A stretch of DNA of 64,000 nt from assembly GCF_051622035.1 (NCBI RefSeq), contig NC_135357.1, positions 34,499,191-34,563,190 of the forward strand, written 5' to 3'. Positions 11,279 through 22,810 of this stretch are shown here, one piece after another (position 1 is the first letter of the stretch; each line of letters begins with the position of its first letter). The notes below the pieces were generated by a model. That model was not told the DNA's origin. It worked only from the letters and a program-made list of their open reading frames with translations, and searched no databases. The position numbers and the translations under genes were made by a program. This DNA comes from Arctopsyche grandis (taxonomy: Eukaryota; Arthropoda; Insecta; Trichoptera; Hydropsychidae).

Positions 11279-11999
11279 AATAAAACTATGTATAATTCGG
11301 GGAAATAACGGGATAGCAGGCATAGCTTTGATCTGCATGGAGCTAGGTGTTTTATATTCTATTGTCTTTGCGACTGCCAGATTTATTTCTTCAAGGATGT
11401 TGAGTATTGGATGGTTATCGAATTAATAATGTCCTAAATGTGGGTCTGGGGGTACAAAAACTATATTTTCATGAATGAATTTGAAAATGTTCAGTCTTTC
11501 TTGTCGTCTGGTCCTGTGCAGAACTAAACCTTTCAGTTTTCTGTCTGTTTTTCTATTTAATTTTTATTGTGATTAAAATTTTCAACACTATATTTCTCAT
11601 ACAATATTTATCACAAGGTAAATTTTTTGCACTAATCGCATGCACTTCATTTTTTTATTAATATGATTTATACAAATGCTGATAAAATTAAAGAGCGGCC
11701 GATTTGAGTTCGCACACAGGCGGCCGAACTTCTAGGCGCGACCCTGAGAATATTTATCATTCATTGGATACAAAGTATTATTGTTTGTATAACAAATGAG
11801 ATGGTTGTTTCATTTCGGAGAAGTAGGCATACTGATTTCAAAAATCAAAAAAACAATAAAAAAATAAAAATCTTATGGTAAACGGATTATTGCTCAAATT
11901 ACGTTCGCGCAACAATTGTTGCCACAAGAATCGTGAATACGGAATATCTGGCATTCGAGTTCTCGTCATTAGAATAATTTTTCACGTGATTGATAGAGT

Positions 12000-12161
12000 T
12001 GTGGCGGCTCGCTTATACGACATGGTCGAGTTTGGTTGCCTTCCTGCGAGTGGGAACCAACTCGGCTGGGTTCGGAGAGCTACTACTCACTCTGTCTTCA
12101 GCTGTCATATAATAAACACGTGCATTAACATGCCAGTCGTCTCATTCGTTCATCCTCCATA
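12000..12161 (+). repeat. Left LTR of the TRIM-like element
   Basis: Begins TGTGGCGGCTCGC and ends CATCCTCCATA. Carries AATAAA within TATAATAAACACGTGC, a plausible polyadenylation signal. I read it as base-for-base identical to the right LTR. Confidence 0.9.
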
Positions 12162-12935
12162 CTGGTGACCCCCGACATCGAGCCACGCAGCCTCGATCAA
12201 TTTCAACATGCCGCTCATCCCTGCCTCGCCGAGCCAGGCGGGGAAGCTACCCGCCGCGCCCCCATCGCCATCAACACAGCACGCCGCGGCCCGCGGGTGA
12301 CAATAAACGAGCAGACACGGCTACCTACCTACCTACCTACCTACCGACGTCCAGCCACAACGTCGATGACAGGTGCTTAAAAAAATGGGGGAGCGAATGA
12401 GACGACGATCTTGACAGCTGGATGTGGAGTCATGCGCGATCCACTACACATAGAACGGTCATCCAGCACCACAAGACATACACCACCTCAGCACCATCAT
12501 CATCATCATCATCATCAAGGCCCCGTCCGTCCCCACGAGCGTCGTCACGCCGAGACGGGCGGTAGCGCTACAACACCTCCACGAGCCACAACGACTCACA
12601 GTCCAGCTCGGAGTATCATCAACCACATCGATGCCCCTGCCGCCCCCGCCGCCCCACCAACCGACATCAGCCTCGGAAGAGCGGCGCCGCCGCAGCATCG
12701 CATCGCATCGGCGCGACCATCGGACCACCCACCGTCCTGCTCGCGACGTCACCGCCCTCGAATCTACCGACCATTCAGGGCGGTACACCTATGTACACAG
12801 CGGATGACCCACGTCAACATTTTTTTTCTCCCCACTCAATAATTTTTTTTTCTCTTTGTGTAACAATAATTTTTTTTCTATTGTAAAATTTGTTTCTTTG
12901 TAATTTTGGTATCGCTGATGCTGGGGGGGGAGTGA

Positions 12936-13097
12936 TGTGGCGGCTCGCTTATACGACATGGTCGAGTTTGGTTGCCTTCCTGCGAGTGGGAACCAACTCG
13001 GCTGGGTTCGGAGAGCTACTACTCACTCTGTCTTCAGCTGTCATATAATAAACACGTGCATTAACATGCCAGTCGTCTCATTCGTTCATCCTCCATA
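12936..13097 (+). repeat. Right LTR of the TRIM-like element
   Basis: Same 162-bp sequence as 12000-12161. Solo copies of this LTR occur at 24203-24364 and, inverted, at 26884-27045. Confidence 0.9.
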
Positions 13098-13577
13098 GAG
13101 TTTTTGGGTGCCAGATGTTTCGTGATTGAGATTTTAGTGACGTGCACGAGATCGCTTTTTGCGGAATAATCACCGAATCAATTCTTATATGCTTGTATGC
13201 GCATCTTTTTGTGCATCAAATTTTAGCCCGACGTCGAAAACACAATTTAGGTTAAATATGAAATCAACCGAGAAAAAAAATCATAATTCATCTTCGTATT
13301 TCGTAGCTTCAACTAGTCTAATTTATAATTTCATGCATGTATTGTTGGTTGGTAACATCGAAAACAAATCAAATTTTGTATAACGATGATATCAATTCCG
13401 CTTTCGATTTCGGTTCTGTTTCTGGATTACTTTTTCAGTTCCGGATCCGCAATCCTTTTTCAGTTCTAGATCCGGATTCCTGATCAGGATTATTTTTTCA
13501 GTTTAGCTTCACTTATATACATAAAAAACCATTAATTTCTGATTGACTGTCATTAAATTTTTTTTTCAATTCATTAA

Positions 13578-14239
13578 AGGTCTGTTCATACTTAACAGCA
13601 CTGCACGACTCCGTTTCAAATATGTCATTTTATTATATTTCTATTCATATCTACCTACACGTCGCGGTCACGTCACGTCACGTCGCGTTGTTGTTGGAAG
13701 AAGAAGCTCAAGAGGGCAATAAAAAAGCATGGAGGCGTTTTGATGTGCATCCCATGTTAAAAAATAGAAAAACCGAAGGAGAGTTTTGGACACTGTATAA
13801 GGAGCTTGTGGATGATGGACAATTTTTTTTTAAATATTTCCGTATGAACCGATACCAATTTGAAACAATACTGGATAAAATAAAAACACAAATCACCAAA
13901 AAATCTACAAAATTTAAGGAAGCAATGTCAAAAGGTCATTGTCAGCGCCAAAACCATGTCGAAAGATTAAACAGCTGTCAACTGTCACTATCGATAATTG
14001 GTCCAAAACAGCAAAGCGGCAGACTCATGGCACGTAATTCGCGTGTATATCTCCACGATGGCCAAAAAAACGGATACGATACGTTGACGGATGTTGCTGT
14101 AAGGTATGAACAGGAAATGTCGTGGCGTAAACGTGACGGTTGGTATGAACATACCCATACAAAATGTACCAAAGAATACTTTTCGTACGGCCGGATACCT
14201 GCTGAAGTGGGTACGTGCTGACTAGGTATGAACAGACCT
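13578..14239 (+). mobile_element. PIF/Harbinger element, deleted
   Basis: Perfect 14-bp terminal inverted repeats (AGGTCTGTTCATAC and GTATGAACAGACCT) with the 3-bp duplication TAA typical of PIF/Harbinger elements (13575-13577 and 14240-14242). Holds part of a transposase frame (see 13622-14221). At 662 bp it is far shorter than an autonomous element, so it is non-autonomous. Confidence 0.85.
13622..14221 (+). pseudogene. Harbinger transposase N-terminal fragment fused to unrelated frame
   Basis: A 199-codon frame. Residues about 24-102 read like the N-terminal region of HARBI1/PIF transposases (WRRFDVHPMLKNR, GEFWTLYKELVDD, FFKYFRMNRYQFETILDKI, ITKKSTKF). After about residue 103 the DDE catalytic domain expected next is missing and the frame runs through sequence I do not recognise (DGWYEHTHTKC), probably from an internal deletion. 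The catalytic residues are absent, so it cannot be an active transposase. The open frame of 600 nt may be chance or may produce a DNA-binding-like remnant. Confidence 0.75.
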
Positions 14240-14495
14240 TAATTCGATAAATTTAATAAAAAACAAATGAATTTTTACTACAAGATTAACCATGTTTAAT
14301 CGGTTTATATAATAAATGAGTAAAACCACTAGTTTATTATAGTTTTTGTGCACGCAAATACAAAATTTCGTCGCGTGTGCGTAATTTCGAATTATCGAGG
14401 TGGCTAATTCGGCGTAATTTGGCAGAGGTCGCGTTGGTGGTCATGTGCGGTTGTCCGTGAGTGGCCCTGCTCGGACGAATCGCGGCCGCTGAGCT

Positions 14496-14530
14496 CGGTG
14501 ATTGGCGCCGGCGCGCGACTCTGATTGGGC
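14496..14530 (-). promoter_or_regulatory. Two inverted CCAAT boxes upstream of NF-YC
   Basis: GTGATTGGCGCC (ATTGG at 14501-14505) and CTGATTGGGCGG (ATTGG at 14524-14528) lie 23 bp apart in a GC-rich region about 92-119 bp upstream of the NF-YC start codon. The second matches the NF-Y consensus CTGATTGGYYRR exactly. NF-Y itself binds this element, which suggests feedback on one of its own subunit genes. Function is inferred from sequence only. Confidence 0.6.
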
Positions 14531-14619
14531 GGCTCTCAGCTTTCGTTTAAACCGAAACCCGCGCCCTCGAAAGCGCCCCCGACTCGCGCGCGACCCCCGG
14601 AAGCCCCTCCGCCCCCGCC

Positions 14620-17600
14620 ATGTCCGTCTGCTTCGTGCCCGCGTGAGTTGCGCCCCCGCCCCCCTCTCCTTTGCACGCTCGCCTCTCGCCACTCACCACT
14701 CGCCCACCTCGCTCACTATCGCACTACTTCTTCTCTTCATTACCACTGTTTGAATCACGAGACTAATTGCGGGAATTTGTATCACGTGCTTAATTGTCAT
14801 ACCCCCCCTCTTCCCCGTCCCCGCAGAAGTGACGCGTCGCTCCATCACTTTCGACTGACAGCTGCATTGTTAACAATTTCATTGTTGGCAATACTGAATT
14901 TATGTTTCAAACTATGCACTTTTTTTATCTCTTTCTACATACGCACACTGGAAACGTGAAGAATAAGAGGCGACTTAATCGAAGTGTTTAAAATACTAAA
15001 TAATCATTACAAATGTCATATGTCCAATTATATTACATTCAACGAAAACATTCACCTCGGAGGTCACTCGCTTAGACTCCGAAAAGAAAAATCTAATAAA
15101 TTGATCAGAGATTCCTCATTTTCAAACAGAGTGGTTTCCCAATGATATTATAATTTCTGACGACCTTAATATTTCTTAAAAATAACCTTGATGTATTATC
15201 TTATACTTGAAGGATTACTGTAAATCTTCTTTCCCAACATTTTATTTCTGTTTCTTGTTTACTTTTTTTTCTCATTTAATTTACAAATATGTTTAAATTG
15301 TTAAAAAATATGTATAAATCGAACCCCTTGGGTATATATTGGGTTAAATAAAAAATAAATAAAATATTTTCTGTATTGATCAAAATTTTGTTCATACAAA
15401 AGTTATATGACATTTTATTTTTATTTTATATACAACCTTAAGAGGGCTGTACACCCGAAACCTTAATTTTGTTACCGTTCCTTTCTTCGATATATATATT
15501 GAGTGTATGTATATATTGAGTGAATGCGACAATATATATCAATATATATATATTGAGTGAATGCGACAGTTGCGCTTCGGCCAGATAAAACGTATTTTAA
15601 ATTGACAAAATCGAGGTTTCGTATTCTACTATTTTCTCCTCCAAAACTGGACCAATTTTTAAAAAAAATTCATCATCGGTATGAGAAAGATACTTTCTGT
15701 GCATCTATCGGCGTATTTTTTTAAAAATCGACCGTTAAATAAGCACGCTGGACTCGTTTCGTGGGTGTAAAAAAGAGGCCATTTTATAGATTTTTGGCGG
15801 CTCCTAGCTCCTTTAAAAAATAATTAATCAAAAAAATAAAACGATAGATGCACCCTAATGGTGGATATCCATAGCATATTAAAAAATAATTTCTCTAGTG
15901 CCATAATTGAGGAAGGGAGAAGTATAGTACGTTTGTATGGACAAGGTGCTGCTGTCCAGCCCTCTTAAGGCCGTATATAAAAAATACACAATATTAATAT
16001 AAGAAAAGAAATTAATTATATATGAATCTCAATATGTTACTTATTGTATTTATTTATTAAGTCCTATCCATAGATGCATAATACATAGATCCGCCCTCAC
16101 GGTTTATACTGGTCTCCCTTTTGGCGCATTTCTCTCAGTAGGTTAGTAGCTTCTAAGTAGGAAAGGTCGATTGTGGAGATCTTTTCATCTTTTCATCACT
16201 AACTGAGGGGTGCTGGGGGGTTTAACTAGCGAGGGGAAGTGAAAAAAACGCCGACTGCTGCGTCATAGGGAAAAAATCCTTTTTGTTCCCCCGCTAGTTA
16301 AACCCCCCGCACCCCTCAGTTAGTGGCGACAAGATCTCCAACGAAATTTGTTGTAATGCCATATCTAGTCTATTCTAGATCTATGGTCCTATCTGAATTT
16401 TTGGCGTTCCTCATACTCTATGTATAATCTATATTATATTAATTTTGTTAAAATGCTTAAGTATCTCTGAACTTAAGAAAAACTCAACCAACATATAACT
16501 TTTCTCATCACAACTTGATATGAAAACAGGGTTGCCAGATGTGTCCCTATTTGACGACACATTTGTCTGTTGAACTCGGGACAGTTCCGAGTTCAACAGA
16601 CAAATCCCATGTCCCGCATTGTCTCTGAAAATCTAACTATAATGTACGTACATATATAGTTAAAGAGGCTCGCTTAATTTTTGTACAGAAATGGTTCGAC
16701 TTCAGAAGTAACAAATTTCAATCGTAAGTTTTGTCCTTAAAACCAGACATGAAAATCTAATTTTCGTCAATTGAAGAATTAAAAAACAATTACTTGCGAT
16801 ATTGACCTTCTATACGAAGCTGTCTGTTTATTTAACAATTTTTTACTATGACTGAAGTTAACTAGAAAAAAACAATGTATGAGAAATGGATGACATTTTT
16901 ATTAAAGATTATTCCGCTGGCATTAATTTGTATGAAATTGTGGCCCACATTCTCTCAATTCCACATTCCAATGCAATTTGCGAAATAATATTAAGTCTAA
17001 TAAGTGCAGCTTGGAGAAAGCAGAGAAACAGATTATTGTCAAAACCGTAGAAGTTGAATCAATGATGATATAAAATTTTGATAACGATAAAATTGGAATG
17101 ACTTGACTAAAGATAGCGAGCATATTTTGTATGTAAAAGCTCGGAAAAATACGTATAACATAATTTTATTAAAATATGTATTTTTTCTTAAATTCTTTCT
17201 TATTTTTTGATTTTTAAATGCTTTTTATTATTATGAAATTATTTTCACAATACATATCTTATATATATTTTAATAGCTACTGATCTACTGATCATTTTCT
17301 ATTTTACAATTTAATTTAATTTGGTTAGTAATCATAGTATTATATTATTCTAATGTTAATCTACAGCATAATAGGAAAAAGAGCTCAAAAACCTATTTAC
17401 AATTCTTATAAATGCTCATAATACATCTAACACATAATATTAATTAAAAACTCTCTAATGTCGACGATCTAAAGCAGATTGTGTTTAGGTAATCTGTGTG
17501 TTATACCTGAAGGGTATAGACATTTTGTTGTAATCACCGAGACTCTTCACAAGTGTGTTAGTATGGTTATTATTAGTGATTCTGTCATAGAATCTACTGG

Positions 17601-20305
17601 TTAGTTTGTTAGTAATGTCTGTAACTAACGGAATATTATTTATGGCATGCAGTTTTTTCAAGTTAGTATATATGGGTGTATTATAAATTATTTTTAGGGA
17701 TTTATTTTGTATTACTTGGAGCTTGGAAAGGTTAGTATTCGAGGAGTTATTCCATACAGGTGAAGCATAGGTTAATAAGACAACCCTGCATGAAAAGCAT
17801 CAGTCATTAAAGTTAGGTCGATAATAGCTAATTCACATTTTGTACTAAATTTCAAAGACTATATAAAACAAAGTGATTTATTTTATGATTTATTTACTTG
17901 CACACATGCATATGTATGTATTATATATGATCATTTATTGTTGCAAGATATATTTACAATATTTTTTATTTATTTTCACAGCGAAACAATCATTCCCGAT
18001 GAAGATGCCGAGGAAGACAGTCAGGGTGAAAACACCATGGCGCACTTGGCGCTTGCTCAATTTTGGAAGAAAGTCATGGAAGACATGCACAAATTGAACT
18101 TGGTTCGCACTCTTGTCATATATTAAAAAAAAAGTCCGTTAATTGATATAAATTTGTATTATATTGTTGTGATTTGTTTACCATATAGGACGATTTCAAA
18201 CAACAAGTCCTGCCATTAGCAAGGATAAAAAAAATTATGAAATTAGACGATGAAGTCAAGATGATATCGGCTGAAGCGCCTTTGCTTTTCGCAAAAGCTG
18301 CTGAAATATTCATACACGAGCTAACTTTGAGAGCTTGGATACACACTGAAGAAAATAAGCGCCGAACGCTTCAAGTCTGTACCATTTTTTTTTTTCAGAT
18401 TTTTTTTTTTGTTTTCTGTAAATATTTATGATTTTATTTTCATTTTTAGAAAAACGATATCGGTTCGGCTGCTGCAAAATCGGATCAGTACGATTTTCTC
18501 ATTGATATCCTGCCGCCGGATGAGCTGAAGCATACCAAACCGAGAGAGGAAGCTCCTGCCAAGACTAGCGTTTCACAAGATCAAGTAAATTGTTTAGAAG
18601 GCTTTTTAAAATTGAATTTGAATACAAAATATCTAACGTGTTTGTTTTTCAGGTTCAGTATTATTTGCAACTCGCTCAGCAGCATCAAGCCGCATTGCAG
18701 CAGCCTCAAGCTCAAACACAGCAGATTCAAACTCAAGTAAGCCAACCGTCTTCTGCACCGCCTCAAGTAGTCCAGGTGGCCAGCGCTTCGGCAACACACC
18801 AGCAACAATCCGCCGTTCAAATCGTTCAACAAATAGTCACTCCGAATGGAGAAATACAACAGATACCTGTAAGATTTTAATTTTTCGATTAAATTTTGTC
18901 ATAGTATTCATTATTGACAAATGTAACTGTGGTTTTTTTTTAGTTTCAACTTACTCAAAGTCAGCTGAATATGATACGAATGCAAATGCAAGGCGGGTCT
19001 CAACCGATAATAATACATACGACTCCAGTTCCTGCTGGACAGACACAACCTATTCAAGTAAGTCTAGTTTTGAATATGGCAATTGTTAATTCTGATTTAT
19101 TATATATGTATGTACGTAGTAACAATAGGTGAAGTTTTGTGATCATGCGAAAATTCTTGACTGATTCGAACTCAGAATTGATCACTGATCACGTTTTCAT
19201 GATCTGGAAAAAAGGTGTGTTTGTCTATATATTTTGGGGATTTTTTTAACACCGTTAGTCCTATCGAACTGAAACTTAGTATCGGTTACTGAAATTCTTA
19301 TCGATATGACGTTAGTTTTTTTGAAATTTTTAAGTTGACTGGAAATGGTACCTCCCCTTATAGGTGTCCTCGTTACTTTATTTTTTTAAGTTTTTGAATT
19401 CAATTATCTCCCAAACCGCTAACCGAATCGAACTGAAATTTTTTTACATGTAATAGAAATTATAAATATTGTATTCTAATATTTTTTGAATATTTTTACT
19501 TGAACCGGAAGTAGTACTTTTACTCTAGAGATTGGAGGTTTTTTATGTTTTGCTCTGAAACCTTTTGGTTTATTAAACTGAAATTTCATATCTAGAAGTT
19601 TAAGCTTAATACCAAGTTATTTATAAAATTTGGTAAGTCTCCTTTAACCGGAAGTGGCAGTTTACTCTTGTTCGATTTTTCCTCCACTATTTTTTTTTAC
19701 CTCTTAAACATGTGTGCTCTTCACAAAAAAATTCAAGTATAATTCTTCTATTAATGTGATGAAAATAAAAAAAAATCACTAAATTTAATAAACTGGAAGT
19801 GGGATTTTCCGCTTTATAGAAAAGTCAAAAATGTTGTGACCACGATTCTTCTCACACCCCTTAAACGTATCAAGCTGAAAATTTATATTTGTATTCTTTA
19901 TGTACTAACTTAGAGCTGATAAGGTTTTGGTCAGAATTTGTAAACCGGAAATAGTATTTTTTTTAAAACAGTATTTCATTATTTTATTTTGATCGTTTAA
20001 ATTATTTTTATGTTCTTGATATTCTTATGTTCTTGATAAGTTTGCCCTACATTTGCGCTCAATTTGCATCAAAAATTCTCTCTCAACCGGTATGTGTGAA
20101 CGTGTATGTATGTTTAACTATCTCATTTTGTTTTTGTGACTTTATATTCTTCAAATACATAGATTAAGTCATAGGTTGGTCACATCCGAATTTTTTTTAA
20201 GTTATCGTTTGATTTTAGGTTCCGCAGCAGCAGCAACAGCAGACGCCGCATCCAGTTTATCTGACCCAAGTAATGGCATCACCAGAAGGCGAATTGACTT
20301 CTTAG
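14620..20305 (+). CDS. NFYC: Nuclear transcription factor Y subunit C (NF-YC)
   Basis: NF-YC pairs with NF-YB through an H2A/H2B-like histone fold and with NF-YA binds CCAAT boxes in promoters. Exons: 14620-14642, 17982-18102, 18189-18374, 18450-18584, 18653-18868, 18944-19057, 20219-20305; 293 aa. The histone fold (about residues 35-125) is very well conserved: [12 protein letters not shown], then [53 protein letters not shown], and YDFLIDILP. The C-terminal half is Gln-rich ([13 protein letters not shown] and similar), as expected for the activation region. The first exon (MSVCFVP) was chosen because its donor phase fits the second exon and it lies in a GC-rich promoter-like region; it is less sure than the rest, and Met27 is an alternative start. 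Intron 1 is 3.3 kb and intron 6 holds a 1.1-kb repeat. Confidence 0.92.
14956..15365 (+). mobile_element. CR1/L2-type LINE 3' end, truncated
   Basis: A frame from about 14960 reads [13 protein letters not shown], then [11 protein letters not shown], then SNRVVSQ. This is the usual C-terminal stretch after the reverse transcriptase in CR1/L2-like LINEs. It is followed by an AT-rich tail with AAATAAAAAATAAATAAAAT. Lies in NF-YC intron 1 and is truncated at its 5' end. Confidence 0.7.
15442..15964. mobile_element. piggyBac-like MITE with TTAA duplications, long copy
   Basis: Ends GAGGGCTG and CAGCCCTC are directly flanked by TTAA on both sides (15438-15441, 15965-15968), the hallmark of piggyBac insertion. 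The right end shares TTTCTCTAGTGCCATAATTGAGG-type sequence with the shorter relative at 22811-23105. No transposase is present. Confidence 0.8.
16172..16343. repeat. Inverted-repeat element in NF-YC intron 1
   Basis: Arms of about 35 bp (16197-16231 and 16292-16325) share CACTAACTGAGGGGTG and its inverse, with an outer inverted GGAGATCTT pair. The arms are GC-rich for the region, with GGGGGGTTTAACTAGCG. Probably a small MITE. Confidence 0.6.
16561..16605. repeat. Perfect 19-bp hairpin
   Basis: ATTTGTCTGTTGAACTCGG (16561-16579) pairs with its exact inverse (16587-16605) over a seven-base loop. The hairpin also sits between inverted-like GTCCC/GGGAC words. Function is unknown. Confidence 0.65.
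17195..17800 (-). mobile_element. Jockey-type LINE 3' fragment
   Basis: On the minus strand the sequence reads [16 protein letters not shown], then [17 protein letters not shown], then [13 protein letters not shown] and LVKSLGDYN, then a stop. This is the standard C-terminus of Jockey-clade polymerases. The 3' untranslated part ends GCATTTAAAAATCAAAAA near 17195. The 3' part is duplicated at 39280-39560. Confidence 0.75.
19093..20190 (+). repeat. ~140-bp-module repeat, copy in NF-YC intron 6
   Basis: Strongly similar along its length to 33939-35072, from the GATCATGCGA region to the terminal GGTTGGTCACATC. Contains the recurring CCGGAAGT-like core in several degenerate modules. See the separate finding. 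No coding capacity. Confidence 0.85.
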
Positions 20306-21249
20306 AAAATATCGAACTAATGTTATAGCGTTCAAAGAAGTCTGATATTGTAATCTATAAAAATAGTATTTTTTTGTAAGAATATTTTAATTCTAAGGTA
20401 TATCGGCCTTTCGAAATTAATGACCCTGCTTTGCAAGTTTGTTTTATAACACTAGATTTTGTTTCGCATAATGAGCACCATTCGCTTTATATTAAAAGAA
20501 TCCGACTGGTGCCTTATCAGTTATCCATCGTTTCATTCCCGAGTTGTAGTCATAAATGCTGGTGAAATCTGAGGTCCACAATACATACATCAAGGTTCAT
20601 CGTTTGAATTATAGAAATAGGAAAAATGTGTTGAATTTTTCAATATTATATATTAAAATAGATAATGCAAATGATGAATGCTAACTCATATTTTTTCATA
20701 TCAAAATAGGGGTGATATAAATGCTCAAAATAGCTATATATATATAACGTTAAAATCGTTGCCAAAGAAAGGGCATTCAGAATACCTTATAATATAAAGT
20801 TTTAAGCAATCTTTTTTCGTATTAAATAAATAATAGGTCCTCGAGATTACAATTTGGAGCTGCCTTTAATATTTATATATTATTAGTATTATTTATAAAC
20901 GGTAAATTAAGTCGTTTTTGTCTTGAAATAGCTGATGTGATTGGTTCGAGTTTTTAGGGGAGTGAGATAGGTGTGTGTGTGTGTGTGTATATCTTTAATT
21001 TTTATTAAATTTGCACTATTGTTTTATCCGATGTGTTTTGTAAATTATTTAACGTATTCCACCAAAGATTTTAATTCACCCGTCTTCAAGGAGGATTGAT
21101 TGATTGATTGTTTTTCGGCAATATGCGGATTGGTCGATAGTGATTGTGTGATATTTTACGGTTATAGGAGTTAAGAAAACGTTCACTGTTTGTAGAGTAA
21201 CAATAGTATGTTTGTCTTTTGTACTTTATCTGTTAATAACTAATTTGGT

Positions 21250-21255
21250 AATAAA
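21250..21255 (+). terminator. Candidate NF-YC polyadenylation signal
   Basis: AATAAA followed within about 30 nt by a GT-rich stretch (TTTGTGTTTTATTTCTG). An earlier AATAAA lies at 20824-20829. Either could end the NF-YC transcript; the choice cannot be made from sequence. Confidence 0.35.
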
Positions 21256-21738
21256 ATATTTTAGATTGGTATATTATTTGTGTTTTATTTCTGTATATTG
21301 TGTATTAACATTATGTATTTCAATGATTTACTATTGTAAAATATAGATTTTTTTTTATTTGTTTAAAGGAAAAGGTGACAGGATATTCACAATTGTAAAT
21401 TGTGACATACAATTTATTGAAAAAAAATTGTGAAAGTTTTTCCTTAAAGTTGCATACAAAAGTTTTTTATCATTATTTATAGTAGTAATTTTCAAAAATT
21501 TTTTGTAATCGGTTCAAAGTCACTTGTGATTATTATATTTCATATCAAGGCTGTAGGCAGTAGAAAAACATGATTTGTTTAGTCAGTTGAGAAGTTCTAA
21601 TCATTAGAAATCGCATTTGTTAACGATTCATAAAAAAATTATTCAAACAACAAAAATTTAATGACCTTCTCTACACTTAAAAACTTCTTTTTAAATAAAT
21701 AAACATTTGACTCGTACATATCGAAGCAATATATTATC

Positions 21739-21926
21739 GTAAACGGATTATTGCGATAGGGTGCAGGATAATCATTGCCACAAAAATCGCGTATACGAAA
21801 TATCTAGCAATCGAGTACTCGTTGGATCGATTGGTGGGGTTTTTGGGTGCCAACGTGCCAGATGTTCCGTGATCGAGATTTTAGTGACGTACGCGAGATC
21901 ACTTTTTGCGGAATAATCACCGAACC
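21739..21926. mobile_element. GGTAAACGG-family element, copy 2
   Basis: Aligns end to end with 44917-45105: AAACGGATTATTGCG at the left, then CCACAAAAATCGCG, then GGAATAATCACCGAACC at the right. No clear target duplication remains. Confidence 0.75.
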
Positions 21927-22118
21927 CATGTAGACTCCTTTTAGCCTTATCCCATTCATCTGGAGTCGACTCTCCTAGTGTGGCATCGCTTGGATTGTCT
22001 ATTCTGTGTTGTCTCAGATGGTAGTTTGCCATGTTTGATATTTATCATGACGAGCCCCATCCACGCAAGGATAGATCTAGGATTTTTTTCTAGGGCCGCT
22101 TTTTAATTTTAACCCAAA

Positions 22119-22800
22119 CTAAACAATCCGGTTGAGGAGTTTGATGCCCCTGGCAACAGGGGACGAAACCATCAAATTGGTACGTGGCTCAGGTAAGGAT
22201 AATAAATCACGATATCTAATATATCTGAAGTTGCTGGGAACATTGAAGTTCAATTCAGCAAGAATTTGAGGATTACACAACAATCCAATCAGTAGTTTAT
22301 AAAAATGCTTCTCCAGATATCCTGTACGCCGTGACTCAAGGGAATTATAACTAGTCACCGGACCCAGAAGGTCCCGCTTATTGTTCAAAGGTTGTAAATG
22401 CATTGTTAAAGGTTTGTCGAACCTTTTTTACAAAGGATTTACAATAATGGAACAATGGATAGCACTGTGACTATCCTACCTCTAATTATAACCTAGTGCT
22501 CCCAGTAGATAGAAACTTGGATAGAGCCAGGGATAGCGACCATAAACAACCCTGTAGGCATATCTGAGAAACATATAATGAGGCTCCATATAATGGATGA
22601 GAACTCAAGAATGCTCCGTACTAGTGAATTATATAGGATACGGAGTACTAAGGCACTCTGGAAAGGTTTACTTGCACGCAGTATGAAACCCAACATTTTA
22701 AGAGCTCTCGAGTAAATAATATCAATGTGCCGTCCAAAATCAAGATTCGCGCAGAACAAGATTCCCAGATCACTAAAACTCACAGCCGAATCTAGCCCAA
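22119..22800 (-). mobile_element. LINE fragment with polymerase C-terminal remnants
   Basis: The minus strand reads DLGILFCANLDFGRHIDIIYS and LVRSILEFSSIIWS, the end of an insect LINE reverse transcriptase. A downstream frame reads SLESRRTGYLEKHFYKLLIGL and FRYIRYRDLLSLP. The frame is broken between the two parts. A related C-terminal piece is at about 51815-52150. Confidence 0.75.
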
Positions 22801-22810
22801 TTGCATTTAA

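Larger units (their letters stand above)
12000..13097 (+). mobile_element. TRIM-like non-autonomous LTR retrotransposon
   Basis: Two identical 162-bp direct repeats (12000-12161 and 12936-13097) bound a 774-bp interior. Immediately inside the left LTR is TGGTGACCCCCGACATCG, which looks like a tRNA primer-binding site. Just before the right LTR is a purine run CTGGGGGGGGAGTGA, fitting a polypurine tract. A 4-bp duplication GAGT flanks the whole (11996-11999 and 13098-13101). No gag, protease, reverse transcriptase or integrase motif was found. The interior is GC-rich and holds one open frame (12411-12842, 143 aa, with a run of eight histidines) of unknown meaning. Identical LTRs imply a recent insertion. 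Confidence 0.9.
11877..13179. mobile_element. GGTAAACGG-family element interrupted by an LTR element
   Basis: The two halves (11877-11999 and 13102-13179) together match the uninterrupted copies at 44917-45105 and 21739-21926. Ends are GGTAAACGGATTATTGC and GCGGAATAATCACCGAATC. The flanks carry a 9-bp duplication with one mismatch (AAATCTTAT at 11868-11876, AATTCTTAT at 13180-13188). A 9-bp duplication is typical of Mutator-like elements, but the family is not certain. Confidence 0.8.

Noticed and set aside
12411-12842. His-run frame as a gag gene
   Set aside because: No capsid, zinc-knuckle or protease motif; the His run comes from a CAT repeat. Kept only as part of the LTR element.
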